Assembly (NCBI GenBank): GCA_944324435.1 | Contig: CALUWH010000010.1 | Coordinates: 1-64,000, forward strand | Direction of reading: 5' to 3' | DNA length: 64,000 nt | Origin: Candidatus Gastranaerophilales bacterium | Lineage (GTDB): Bacteria; Cyanobacteriota; Vampirovibrionia; Gastranaerophilales; Gastranaerophilaceae | Shown here: in pieces, positions 54,638 through 62,858 of the stretch | How the letters are laid out: every line of letters begins with the position of its first letter | Numbering within the stretch: position 1 is the first letter of the stretch | Translations under genes and position numbers: made by a program | The notes under the pieces: model-generated | What the model was told of the DNA's origin: nothing | The model's database searches: none | What the model saw: the letters and a program-made list of their open reading frames with translations, nothing else

Positions 54638-54760
54638 CTAACCCTGTTGGAGTAATTCTTCACGCCACTTGTTAAGCTGTTCTTCTACAAACTCCAAATC
54701 ATCAGATTTTAACTCGATTTCTATATCACCCTTTTTCATCTTGAATACGTATTCGTGCAT
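54638..54760 (-). CDS. 40-aa micro-protein, likely homologous to the next gene's N-terminus
   Basis: A short ORF of 40 codons (MHEYVFKMKKGDIEIELKSD, then LEFVEEQLNKWREELLQQG), too short for normal gene calls. It has a perfect AAGGAGG Shine-Dalgarno sequence. Its pattern Y-x-F-K-x-x-K-G, L-x-[S/T]-x-D, Q-x-x-K-W matches the first 40 residues of the gene at 54628, which begins nine bases after its stop. It forms an operon with that gene and mnmA. Confidence 0.82.
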   Translation of the reverse strand: MHEYVFKMKKGDIEIELKSDDLEFVEEQLNKWREELLQQG

Positions 54761-54872
54761 GATACCTCCTTAATGAATAAAGTTTACCCTAAAATTTTTA
54801 AACTTTCAAGTAAATATTCGTTGAAAAATTTTTGGATATATGTTATAATATATAAGGTAAGGATATTTGTAT

Positions 54873-55310
54873 ATGTCATCAGTTGAAAGTTATAGTATAA
54901 ACAGCCTGTATAGTACAATGCAAAACGGCGCAACAGAAAGATTTACAAATCTTAACAGTCAGTTGCAGCTTCCGTCAGTGCTGGATGAAACAACTCTGAA
55001 TAAAGTTGTTGACGGCGAGTACGGTATTACCCTTGAGGATTATACTGATTTGAATACTTATAACAGCAATATGCAGTTAATATATGCCAATAACTCAGGA
55101 AATCCTCTGTATTCTAATCTTAATACGGTGATGAGAAACGGGACAAACAATAACAGTTCGGTTTCGGCAAGAGATTTTATTGATAATATGAGAGACCAGG
55201 GGCTCTCCGATGTATCCGCATTTCGCTTGTATACTGCATTAAAAACGTATTCTGTAAATAATATATTACTGGGCTCAGGCAGTAATAGTTTCATAAGCGC
55301 AAGAATTTAA
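54873..55310 (+). CDS. Small hypothetical protein, Asn/Ser-rich
   Basis: Not recognised. 145 residues, rich in Asn, Ser and Tyr, no signal peptide. TATAAT-like sequence lies near 54845, with AAGG between it and the start; a TTG at 54867 is an alternative start. It precedes the matrixin-like gene by 63 bases, with a separate TATAAT near 55330. Confidence 0.65.
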   Translation: MSSVESYSINSLYSTMQNGATERFTNLNSQLQLPSVLDETTLNKVVDGEYGITLEDYTDLNTYNSNMQLIYANNSGNPLYSNLNTVMRNGTNNNSSVSARDFIDNMRDQGLSDVSAFRLYTALKTYSVNNILLGSGSNSFISARI

Positions 55311-55373
55311 ATTTACGGGTTTTTGTGTATAATATAATTGTGTAGAAGAAAAGATAAGAGGTTTTTTGCGAAG

Positions 55374-56609
55374 ATGAAAAAGACAGTTATTTGTACATTC
55401 CTGGTTGCAGCTGCCGCAGCTTCTTTGTTGAACATCAACGGCAAAATTGAAACAACTGCTCCGGAATTCGGATTTAAAAATGTTTATGCAATTGCCCTTG
55501 GTTATGACAAATCAATGAGTGAAAAGACAATAAAGGCTGCTGTTATAGACAGCTACTTCAGAGATGTCGCCGCAAACGGCAAAATTATAAGGTGGAACAA
55601 ATCATCATTTCCGCTAAAAGTTTATATTCAAGACTCGGCAGAAGTTCCTGCGTATTACAGAGAAATTGTTATGAGTGCGTATCAGGCATGGCAAAGGGCA
55701 AGTGAAGGGCTCGTCAGATTTGATTTTGTAGAAACGCCTGAAGAAGCGAACATGAAATGCTATTTTAAAAACACCAACGATAACAACGATGCTGCTATCG
55801 GCTCCCATGCTTTTTCTGTAAACGGCAATACAATTACGGATTCTACTATTGTTTTCAAAAAAACAGATGACAAAAATCATAATTTAGATTCTAAACAATT
55901 GTTCTCGTCAGCTTTACAAGAGATTGGACACTCTCTCGGACTTACAGGCAAAAGTGTCAGTATATATGATGTAATGTATCCGATAGGTACTAAATTTAAT
56001 ACTGAAATTACACCGCGTGACTTAAAAACACTTGGGCTGGTTTATTCTGTCATTCCTGACATTACCAATGTCCCTATCTCAGAAGAAGAAAAGTCACAGC
56101 TTTTTACGGTTGCTGAGATTCTTGCAACATTGAACGTTCCTGTTGACGATAATACGCCTAATTTAGATGAAGTTGTGCCAAATGATATTCCGACGCATCT
56201 TGCACTTGCTGAGCAATACAGAAAACGCGCCGAATATGATAAAGCCGCTGAAGAATATCAGGCTGTTGCACAGATGAAAACCGATAACCGCAGCAAGTCC
56301 GAAGTATATTACGAAGTTGCGGTAATGTATCTTGATGCTGAAGAATTTGATAAAGCAAAAAGCTGTGCGGAGATTGCCTGTGCAACGGATATGAATGACC
56401 TTACGGAAACTCTATCCGCATTAATTGATTATTATACCAAACGTTCCAGCTCTGCTATAGAACAGCTTGAGACGATTCTGGATCAAAACCCTTACAATAA
56501 GCATGCCTACAAGCTTTTATGCAAAATTTACAGGGATAAGCATCAGGAAAGACTACTGAATGCGACAATCAAGAAATACGGCCAAACTGCAGGCGATATA
56601 GAAAACTAA
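55374..56609 (+). CDS. Matrixin-like protein without catalytic zinc histidines, with TPRs
   Basis: The 411-residue protein has a signal peptide/anchor (VICTFLVAAAAASLL), a domain like the M10 metalloproteases (about 50-215), and a C-terminal TPR region (about 260-400: AEQYRKRAEYDKAAEEYQAV and following). The metal motif HExxHxxGxxH reads QEIGHSLGLTG: the first His is Gln182 (CAA, one base from a His codon) and the third is Gly192, while Glu183, His186 and the Met-turn DVMYP remain. It is probably not an active protease and may be a scaffold. The start MKKTVICTF is at 55374. Confidence 0.8.
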   Translation: MKKTVICTFLVAAAAASLLNINGKIETTAPEFGFKNVYAIALGYDKSMSEKTIKAAVIDSYFRDVAANGKIIRWNKSSFPLKVYIQDSAEVPAYYREIVMSAYQAWQRASEGLVRFDFVETPEEANMKCYFKNTNDNNDAAIGSHAFSVNGNTITDSTIVFKKTDDKNHNLDSKQLFSSALQEIGHSLGLTGKSVSIYDVMYPIGTKFNTEITPRDLKTLGLVYSVIPDITNVPISEEEKSQLFTVAEILATLNVPVDDNTPNLDEVVPNDIPTHLALAEQYRKRAEYDKAAEEYQAVAQMKTDNRSKSEVYYEVAVMYLDAEEFDKAKSCAEIACATDMNDLTETLSALIDYYTKRSSSAIEQLETILDQNPYNKHAYKLLCKIYRDKHQERLLNATIKKYGQTAGDIEN

Positions 56610-56626
56610 AGGATATTATATCTACG

Positions 56627-56668
56627 ACAAACCGGCAATATCACTCAGATGATACTGCCGGTTTGTTT
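56627..56668 (+). terminator. Terminator after the matrixin-like gene
   Basis: ACAAACCGGCA pairs with TGCCGGTTTGT (11 bp) around an inner ATATC/GATAC stem; T-rich sequence follows. It lies 18 bases past the stop codon. Confidence 0.75.
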
Positions 56669-56747
56669 ATGTAAAAAATAACCGTTTTTTCTAATGCAAG
56701 AGTTTTTATATTGGCTTATATTATGGGAGTAACCGAAAGGAGAGCCA

Positions 56748-57224
56748 ATGAAAACGAATTTGATATTAAGAGAACCCGATTTATATTTTGACAGTATTCA
56801 TGCCGAATTAAATAATTTTCTCAGGGACACATTTATTCATCCAAAATTTGCCAATCCATTGGAAATAAAAAAGAACTCTATTTGGCGTCCGGCAGTTGAA
56901 GTAAAGCAAAACGATAACGAATATAAGGTGAAAGTTCAACTCCCGGGAGTGAAAAAAGAAGACATTGATGTCGAATTGGACAACGACTTCATGACAATTA
57001 CAGCCGAAATCGAAGAAGAACGAGAACAAAAAGACGAAAAGGCTAAAAACGAAAAATATCATACATGCGAATTTCGCTATGGGCGTTATCAGCGCACAAT
57101 CTCATTCGACAACCCCATAAAAGCCGGGGAAGCAGAAGCAGAATATAAAGACGGTATTCTCTCAATTAAGATTCCAAAACAAGCAATCGTGCAGGATAAG
57201 TCAAAAAAATTGGAAATTAAATAA
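56748..57224 (+). CDS. Small heat shock protein (Hsp20)
   Basis: A 158-residue sHsp chaperone that binds unfolding proteins. The alpha-crystallin domain runs from about 45 to 150: VQLPGVKKEDIDVELDND, YGRYQRTISFDNPI and the conserved GILSIKIPK near the end. AAGGAGAGCC precedes the ATG. No CIRCE-type inverted repeat was seen upstream. Two tandem terminators follow. Confidence 0.95.
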   Translation: MKTNLILREPDLYFDSIHAELNNFLRDTFIHPKFANPLEIKKNSIWRPAVEVKQNDNEYKVKVQLPGVKKEDIDVELDNDFMTITAEIEEEREQKDEKAKNEKYHTCEFRYGRYQRTISFDNPIKAGEAEAEYKDGILSIKIPKQAIVQDKSKKLEIK

Positions 57225-57315
57225 GTGCACCGCCTAGACCCACAGGTATATTAATAACGAAGTTAACTTATCGATACCTGTTTAAAAAGAGAATCTTTTT
57301 GAGGTCAAATGCGGT

Positions 57316-57343
57316 AAAGGGCAGCTCTGAGTCTGCCCTTTTA
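57316..57343 (+). terminator. Hsp20 terminator 1
   Basis: AAAGGGCAG and CTGCCCTTT form a 9-bp stem with an 8-base loop, followed by TATATA. It is about 90 bases past the stop codon. Confidence 0.75.
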
Positions 57344-57346
57344 TAT

Positions 57347-57378
57347 AAAAATAAAGCTCAAATTTGAGCTTTATTTTT
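57347..57378. terminator. Hsp20 terminator 2
   Basis: A palindrome of 15 + 15 bases centred at 57362/57363 (AAATAAAGCTCAAA and complement) ending in TTTATTTTTG. It lies directly after terminator 1, doubling the stop. Confidence 0.8.
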
Positions 57379-57465
57379 GTATAAAAAGTAATTAATTTAG
57401 ATGATTATTGGACTTGAACAGTATAATATATGGAAAAAGGGGTCATAATACAAGAAAATATAAAT

Positions 57466-57684
57466 ATGAAAGAGAATATAAGACTAAAAAATCTAGGAAT
57501 TAATATTAAAGGTGAACGTTTAAGACGTAACATCTCTCAGGAAAAACTGGCTGAGCTTACAAATATTTCAAGAAACTCTGTAAGCTTAATAGAAACCGGA
57601 AAAATCAACCCGACAATATTAAAAGTCATTGATATTGCGAATGTTCTGGGTGTTGATATAAAAGTTTTATTGAGAGAGGTTTAA
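57466..57684 (+). CDS. XRE-type helix-turn-helix regulator (small)
   Basis: A 72-residue single-domain XRE regulator: ERLRRNISQEKLAELTNISR, then NSVSLIETGKINPTILKVID. A TATAAT at 57422-57427 lies two bases before the ATG at 57430, so that codon cannot be transcribed from it; MKENIRLKN at 57466 is the likely start. It overlaps the converging prs gene by 4 bases. Target unknown. Confidence 0.8.
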   Translation: MKENIRLKNLGINIKGERLRRNISQEKLAELTNISRNSVSLIETGKINPTILKVIDIANVLGVDIKVLLREV

Positions 57685-58691
57685 ACTTTCATCTCTTTTT
57701 CAAAACCAAAGAGCGAGCTTACGGACTCATCATCGTGGATTCTTGAGATTGCCTGCCCGAGCAGTGAAGCTATAGAGAGCTGTTTTACGTTTGGCGGCAA
57801 ATCCTCCGGTGCCCAGGGAATTGTGTTTGTAACAACACACTCTTCAATCGGGGCATTTTTAAGCCTTTCAATAGCCGGCCCTGAAAATACCGCATGCGTT
57901 GCACCAACGTATACAGCTTTAGCGCCTTTACTTTTCAAAAGCTTTGCAGCTTCGCAAATTGTTCCGGCAGTATCAATAATATCATCAAACATGACGCAGA
58001 CCTTATTTTCAACATCACCTATGATGTGAGCTGCGATTGCTTCGTTATGCTTATCACGACGCTTATCAATCATGGCAATCGGGCAGTCCAGATTTTTAGC
58101 AAAATGTCTTGTTCTGTTTGCGCCTCCCATATCTGGACTAACGGCAACCAATTCATCCGGATTCAGGTTAAGGCTTTTAACATAATCGACAAGTATCGGT
58201 GTTGCAAAAATATGATCAACAAGGATATTAAAGAATCCCTGAATTTGTCCGGTATGCAGGTCTACAGCCAAAATCCTGTTTGCACCTGCAGTTGTCAGCA
58301 AATCTGCTACAAGCTTGGCGGTAATAGCCTCTCTACCGGAAGTCTTTCTGTCCTGACGGGCATATCCGTAATAAGGAATAACTGCCGTAATGGTTTTGGC
58401 GCTCGCACGTTTAAATGCATCTATTATGATTAAAAGTTCCATGAGGTTTTCATTAACCGGATTGCAGAGCGGTTGAATAATAAAAACATCATCACCGCGA
58501 ATACTTTCCTTGACCTGAACATATATTTCTCCATCCGCAAAATTTTTGACGACCATCGGACCTATAGTCGTACCCAGATAGTCGGCAATTTCCTGTGCCA
58601 GTTTTGGATTAGAGCGGCCGGCAAACAATTTAATATCATGAGTAGGGTTAACGGCACGTTCAAGTTGTGGATAAGTCATTTCAAGAACCAT
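57681..58691 (-). CDS. prs: Ribose-phosphate pyrophosphokinase
   Basis: This enzyme makes PRPP from ribose-5-phosphate and ATP for nucleotide, His and Trp synthesis. Signatures: KLFAGRSNPKLAQEIAD, YYGYARQDRKTSGREA, VDLHTGQIQGFF and the PRPP loop MFDDIIDTAGT. 336 residues, normal. AAGAAAGG precedes the ATG; MTYPQLERAV four codons later is an alternative start. Confidence 0.97.
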   Translation of the reverse strand: MVLEMTYPQLERAVNPTHDIKLFAGRSNPKLAQEIADYLGTTIGPMVVKNFADGEIYVQVKESIRGDDVFIIQPLCNPVNENLMELLIIIDAFKRASAKTITAVIPYYGYARQDRKTSGREAITAKLVADLLTTAGANRILAVDLHTGQIQGFFNILVDHIFATPILVDYVKSLNLNPDELVAVSPDMGGANRTRHFAKNLDCPIAMIDKRRDKHNEAIAAHIIGDVENKVCVMFDDIIDTAGTICEAAKLLKSKGAKAVYVGATHAVFSGPAIERLKNAPIEECVVTNTIPWAPEDLPPNVKQLSIASLLGQAISRIHDDESVSSLFGFEKEMKV

Positions 58692-58850
58692 AACAGAACC
58701 TTTCTTAATTCGTAACAGATGGAGATATTTTTATTTTATACCTAATTTTAATTTTGCAAAAGGGTTTTTTACAAAATATTAAGTATACATTTTAAAAACC
58801 TGAAAAAAATATTTTTGCTCGCAACTGGAAAAATATAATTATTGTATTTC

Positions 58851-58885
58851 TTCAAATAAACTTATTTATTTGGTATAATCATTGT
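58851..58885 (+). promoter_or_regulatory. Leaderless promoter of the WecA-like gene
   Basis: TTCAAA (58851-58856), 17 bases, extended -10 TGGTATAAT (hexamer 58874-58879), six bases, ATG at 58886. No Shine-Dalgarno. Confidence 0.7.
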
Positions 58886-59956
58886 ATGATTATAAAACTT
58901 ACACAAGCACATATAATAGGAGCATTTATATCATACCTTCTCGGAGTGTTCATTGTTCCGATTGTGATAGAATTTTCACAAAAAGAAGGACTTGTTGACC
59001 TGCCTAATGAAAGAAAAATCCATAAACTTCCGATATCACGTCTCGGCGGCGTTGCTATCTGGACAAGCGCAATGCTTACATTCTTGTTTCTTGTCCTTTT
59101 AAGCTACTATCCTTACGGAAGCCTGCTATCCGGAATTCTTCTCGGGGGTTCGTTGATGTTTCTTTTAGGACTCGTGGATGATATTTATAATCTGGATGCC
59201 AAATTCAAACTGGTTATTCAATTATCAATTGCAACAATCGTGTACCTGCTTGGAGTTCAGATTGATACAATTTTTAACCCGATGGGCGGTTTAATTCACC
59301 TTGGGATTTTTTCATACCCTATAACCCTGTTGTGGATTGTCGGAATATCAAACGCTGTAAACTTTATTGACGGCGTCGACGGGCTTGCAGGCTCTGTTAT
59401 TACAGTTAGTTCAATAACTCTTGCGTTAATCGCCGTTGCGGTAAGCCCTGCCCAGCCGATTACAGCACTAATAGCCTTTATTCTTGCAGGCTCAATGTTA
59501 GCATTTCTAACATATAACTTTAATCCCGCAAAAATATTTATGGGAGACTCAGGCGCTCTGTTTTCGGGATTCCTGCTTGCAACACTATCAATCGCAGGCG
59601 TTATGAAAGGAGCTGCTCTTGCGGTATTGCTCCCGTTTTTGGTACTTGCTGTACCTATTATGGATATTACATACTCCAGCCTGAGACGTATTATGAAAGG
59701 AAAATCCCCGTTTGTTGCAGACGCTGAACACATCCACCACAAACTTCTTAAAGCAGGCTTTTCTCAAAAGAAAACAGTTGCAATACTTACATCTGTTGCG
59801 ATTGTCGGCGGAGCCGTTGCTACTTATTTTACAGGAACATTAAAAAACTATTTTATATACATTGCTGTTCTAATACTGATTATGATTCTTCTGAGTGTCA
59901 TAAGCGTTATGACAAAGCCGCATCCGATAGAACCACATCAGGATAGAAATGAATAG
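58886..59956 (+). CDS. WecA/TagO-type undecaprenyl-phosphate sugar-1-phosphate transferase
   Basis: A 356-residue polytopic membrane enzyme with about ten helices that transfers a sugar-1-phosphate to undecaprenyl phosphate, the first step of many surface glycans. LGLVDDIYNLD, AVNFIDGVDGLAG, MGDSGALFSG and AEHIHHKLL are diagnostic of the MraY-like family; HIHH places it in the WecA/TagO branch. No glycosyltransferase genes are nearby. It follows a leaderless promoter and ends before a strong terminator. Confidence 0.93.
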   Translation: MIIKLTQAHIIGAFISYLLGVFIVPIVIEFSQKEGLVDLPNERKIHKLPISRLGGVAIWTSAMLTFLFLVLLSYYPYGSLLSGILLGGSLMFLLGLVDDIYNLDAKFKLVIQLSIATIVYLLGVQIDTIFNPMGGLIHLGIFSYPITLLWIVGISNAVNFIDGVDGLAGSVITVSSITLALIAVAVSPAQPITALIAFILAGSMLAFLTYNFNPAKIFMGDSGALFSGFLLATLSIAGVMKGAALAVLLPFLVLAVPIMDITYSSLRRIMKGKSPFVADAEHIHHKLLKAGFSQKKTVAILTSVAIVGGAVATYFTGTLKNYFIYIAVLILIMILLSVISVMTKPHPIEPHQDRNE

Positions 59957-59961
59957 ATAAC

Positions 59962-59998
59962 AAAAAGGGGCGGAACGCTTTGCGTTCCGCCCCTTTTT
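59962..59998. terminator. Strong bidirectional terminator
   Basis: A perfect 17-bp stem (AAAAAGGGGCGGAACGC with its complement) with a short loop and T5 end, between two converging genes. Confidence 0.95.
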
Positions 59999-60019
59999 GT
60001 TTCCTCTCTTCTTACAACC

Positions 60020-60577
60020 TTACGAATTTTCGTCGTCATCCAAATATCTATAGTCCATCAGACTGCCTTCATACTCGGTCAAATTGTCTCCATAGTATAA
60101 AGACATATTATTAACTATCCGATTTTTATCTTCAATTTTTTGTTTTTCTATATCAGAATTAATTCCATAGGCGTTTATTTCCTGATTTGTAACCTTGCCG
60201 TCCTTATTAGCATCAATGTCGTCAAAGTGTGATAAGACAGTTTCTTGCAGAGAGGTACTCAGTCCATAAGCGGAGCCCAGAGTCATAATCTGGTCTCTTG
60301 TAAGCCCTTGAGTTGCCATATTATTCATCAATTTTTGGATTTCGTCTGCAGAAATTGTACCGTCACTGTTTGCATCCACACTATTAAAATTCGTAGTCAG
60401 ATAAGAGGCAAAAGTTGCTCCGTAGCCTGTACTTGTGATATTTGTGTTCGTCAAAGCATTATTCAGATTTTCAAGAGTTACCCCATCAGTATACTGACTG
60501 GCTATCATAGCGAAAGAGTTTGATAAGCCGGCGTTTATTCCGCTGAAAAGGGATGAACCGTCAAGTCGTTTGCCCAT
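60020..60577 (-). CDS. EF-hand protein (two calcium loops)
   Basis: A 185-residue soluble protein with two canonical EF-hand loops, DANSDGTISADE (about 79-90) and DANKDGKVTNQE (about 120-131), forming a usual EF pair. The start at 60577 follows AAGGAGAG; the longer frame is without support. No signal peptide is present. The C-terminus is acidic. Calcium binding is likely; partner unknown. A second EF-type protein lies at 38331. Confidence 0.85.
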   Translation of the reverse strand: MGKRLDGSSLFSGINAGLSNSFAMIASQYTDGVTLENLNNALTNTNITSTGYGATFASYLTTNFNSVDANSDGTISADEIQKLMNNMATQGLTRDQIMTLGSAYGLSTSLQETVLSHFDDIDANKDGKVTNQEINAYGINSDIEKQKIEDKNRIVNNMSLYYGDNLTEYEGSLMDYRYLDDDENS

Positions 60578-60832
60578 AATTTCTCTCCTTATGGTTTGTG
60601 TATAGTTGTACATGTTCAGTTTAATGTTTTTCTTTAAAAAGTCAATCATACAAAAATATGAGATAAACCTGAGTTCAGGAAACTGCTGCGATATTTGTAA
60701 AGAATTGTAAAGACGGAATGTCTTGAGATTACTTTGTTTTAGCTTAGTAAACTATTTTTTAAAAAGAAAAAAGCAATTTTTTATATTATATATACTTTAT
60801 ATATATAATATAACCCAAAAGGAGAGCGTATA

Positions 60833-62809
60833 ATGCCAAATGAAGATGATAAAAAAATAACCGCCGAGTTCGAGTTAACAATAAAGGATGAAGAAACTCC
60901 GGTAACCGGCAATGCGGTATCTGCATCAGTATATATGGTAGACGATTATGAAATACAAGTAGAAGTGCCAGATATCGATGAAAGTATAGACTCTTCAGAT
61001 ATGCATGATTCATCTGAACAAGAAAGTGATGAACCTCAGACTAGAAACTTATATTTCCAGGTAAGCGATTACATTAAATTACCCAGTGTATTAGAAGGTT
61101 TAAGGACTGTATATAATGGATCCGACAAATCGGCTTCGGATGCATATCAGTCCTTGAAGTCATACATTGAAGATAACAAAGGTAATCCAGAAGCTATAAA
61201 CAACATAATATCTTCGTTGCTTGGAGACATAAGGACGTATTATGACCGTGACACAGAGCTCAAAGAAGTAGGACAATCGCAGGAAGAAATTCTTGACAAG
61301 ATTTTATCTGTTCAAAATGGCGAAGATATAAGCGGCTTGATTTGTACAACAATCCATGAGTTTGCAATGAAAACACTCAATGACTGCGGTATGGAAGCGG
61401 TTTTAATATATGGCATCTCTAACCAAGGTGGGCATGCAGGACTTTTATACAAAAATACAGACGGCAAATACGTTTTCAACAATTATGATACAAGTTTAGT
61501 TATAGAATCAAATAGTTTGAAAGACGCAGCAGCTTTTGTTTACAAGAACTCCGGAGGTCTGGGGAGCCGCGGATATTACTCTTTTGTAAACGGCAAAGTC
61601 TCTTATCAGGAATTTGCTCTTGAACAGGAATCTGCTTTTGGCGAAAAAATGGATAAAAGCGATTACAATTTCACAACTCCTACTGATATTGCAGATATTT
61701 CAAGAAATTCTTCAATAAAAGGACGTGTATCTATCAGCACTACAGGTAACTTAACGGCCGGTGCAGACGCAGTTATCGTAAAAAATCCGGATAGTAACGC
61801 AGAGTTTCGTGTATCTGCAGAATATAAACATAATAATGAAACCGCTCTTATGAATAACTCACAGAGTTTTGGTGTAGACGCTGGTTACAGCAAAAGAAAA
61901 AGAAATGGTACGTACTTTGATGTAAATACAATAGTCGCACACACCTCAAGTTCTGATATGCCAACAGCAGAATACAGTGCATTTACACCTAACCAAGATG
62001 CTGTAAACAAAATGTTTGAAGAAATTGGAGAGGAGCTTGGCTCAAAAAATCTTTATACTAATGAAGTCCGTGAATATCTAAACTCTCTTAGAGATTCTTA
62101 TTTAGATAAACATCCAACTTTAAAAGGCTATATGAGCTTGGACAAAGTGTCATATCTTTCCTCTTTTATAAAAACAACTATAGGAAATGAAGGTACGTTT
62201 TTAGAATCCGATAAAATGAGCTTGAAGAATAGGGTTCAGGCAACATTTATGGGTGGAATGACTTTTGAATTGCAATCTTCATCAACTTTGCCGGATGCCA
62301 GATTTATTGCAGAGGATGAGCTTCGCTTAAATAATAAGACAGGAAATTTTGTTTTTAATAACTCTATTAATGCCGGACTGGGCGCTGATTTAAGAATTAC
62401 AAGCGGTGATCAAAAACCTGGCTTATCTCCGGTGGTTAAACTAAATGCGTCTACAGGTGCAGGGTACAACGCTTCTGATTTTGCAATTCAAGCCGGCGCA
62501 GAAGCATACGGAGTTGTTACACGTCCCTCCAAAGAATTCGGTATACGAGGAGGAATTTCCGCACAATATAAACCCGAAAATTCTAATGTCACATTCTATG
62601 GCAATGCCCGAACTACTTTTGAAACACAAAATCTTACAATAGGCGGTTTCAACGAACAGACAGAAAATAAACTTACTTTCGATGCACTTATTGGAGCTCA
62701 GGTAAACTCCAGAACTAATATTTATGCCGGATATACCAAAGAAATTAACAAGCTTAACCCCACAAAAAATATCTCTATGTTCAATGTTGGACTTAAATTA
62801 AATTTTTAA
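60833..62809 (+). CDS. Transglutaminase-like domain joined to a beta-barrel-type C-terminus
   Basis: A 658-residue protein. After an acidic lead (1-70) there is a transglutaminase-like core: Cys171 (LICTTIHEFAMKTL), His201 (GGHAGLLY) and Asp219 (NNYDTS) in the right order, with GMEAVLIYG between. From about 290 on the protein is made of alternating, aromatic beta strands and ends in FNVGLKLNF, like an outer-membrane barrel signal. Yet no signal peptide is present and the AAGGAG leaves no room for one. Asn- and Ser-rich. No known family fits the whole. Confidence 0.75.
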   Translation: MPNEDDKKITAEFELTIKDEETPVTGNAVSASVYMVDDYEIQVEVPDIDESIDSSDMHDSSEQESDEPQTRNLYFQVSDYIKLPSVLEGLRTVYNGSDKSASDAYQSLKSYIEDNKGNPEAINNIISSLLGDIRTYYDRDTELKEVGQSQEEILDKILSVQNGEDISGLICTTIHEFAMKTLNDCGMEAVLIYGISNQGGHAGLLYKNTDGKYVFNNYDTSLVIESNSLKDAAAFVYKNSGGLGSRGYYSFVNGKVSYQEFALEQESAFGEKMDKSDYNFTTPTDIADISRNSSIKGRVSISTTGNLTAGADAVIVKNPDSNAEFRVSAEYKHNNETALMNNSQSFGVDAGYSKRKRNGTYFDVNTIVAHTSSSDMPTAEYSAFTPNQDAVNKMFEEIGEELGSKNLYTNEVREYLNSLRDSYLDKHPTLKGYMSLDKVSYLSSFIKTTIGNEGTFLESDKMSLKNRVQATFMGGMTFELQSSSTLPDARFIAEDELRLNNKTGNFVFNNSINAGLGADLRITSGDQKPGLSPVVKLNASTGAGYNASDFAIQAGAEAYGVVTRPSKEFGIRGGISAQYKPENSNVTFYGNARTTFETQNLTIGGFNEQTENKLTFDALIGAQVNSRTNIYAGYTKEINKLNPTKNISMFNVGLKLNF

Positions 62810-62810
62810 A

Positions 62811-62848
62811 TTGTTTATTATTTCTCTTGTGCTATAATATTACAAGAG
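62811..62848 (+). promoter_or_regulatory. Promoter with an inverted repeat around the -10
   Basis: TTGTTT (62811-62816), 16 bases, TATAAT (62833-62838). CTCTTGT (62824-62830) and ACAAGAG (62842-62848) flank the -10 symmetrically and the right arm overlaps the Shine-Dalgarno. It could be an operator or a translational hairpin. Confidence 0.55.
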
Positions 62849-62858
62849 GGTATTAGAA

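Noticed and set aside
61045-61062. TEV-protease-like site (RNLYFQ) in the transglutaminase/barrel protein
   Set aside because: The first residue is Arg, not Glu, and the next is Val, not Gly/Ser; chance resemblance in a natural gene.
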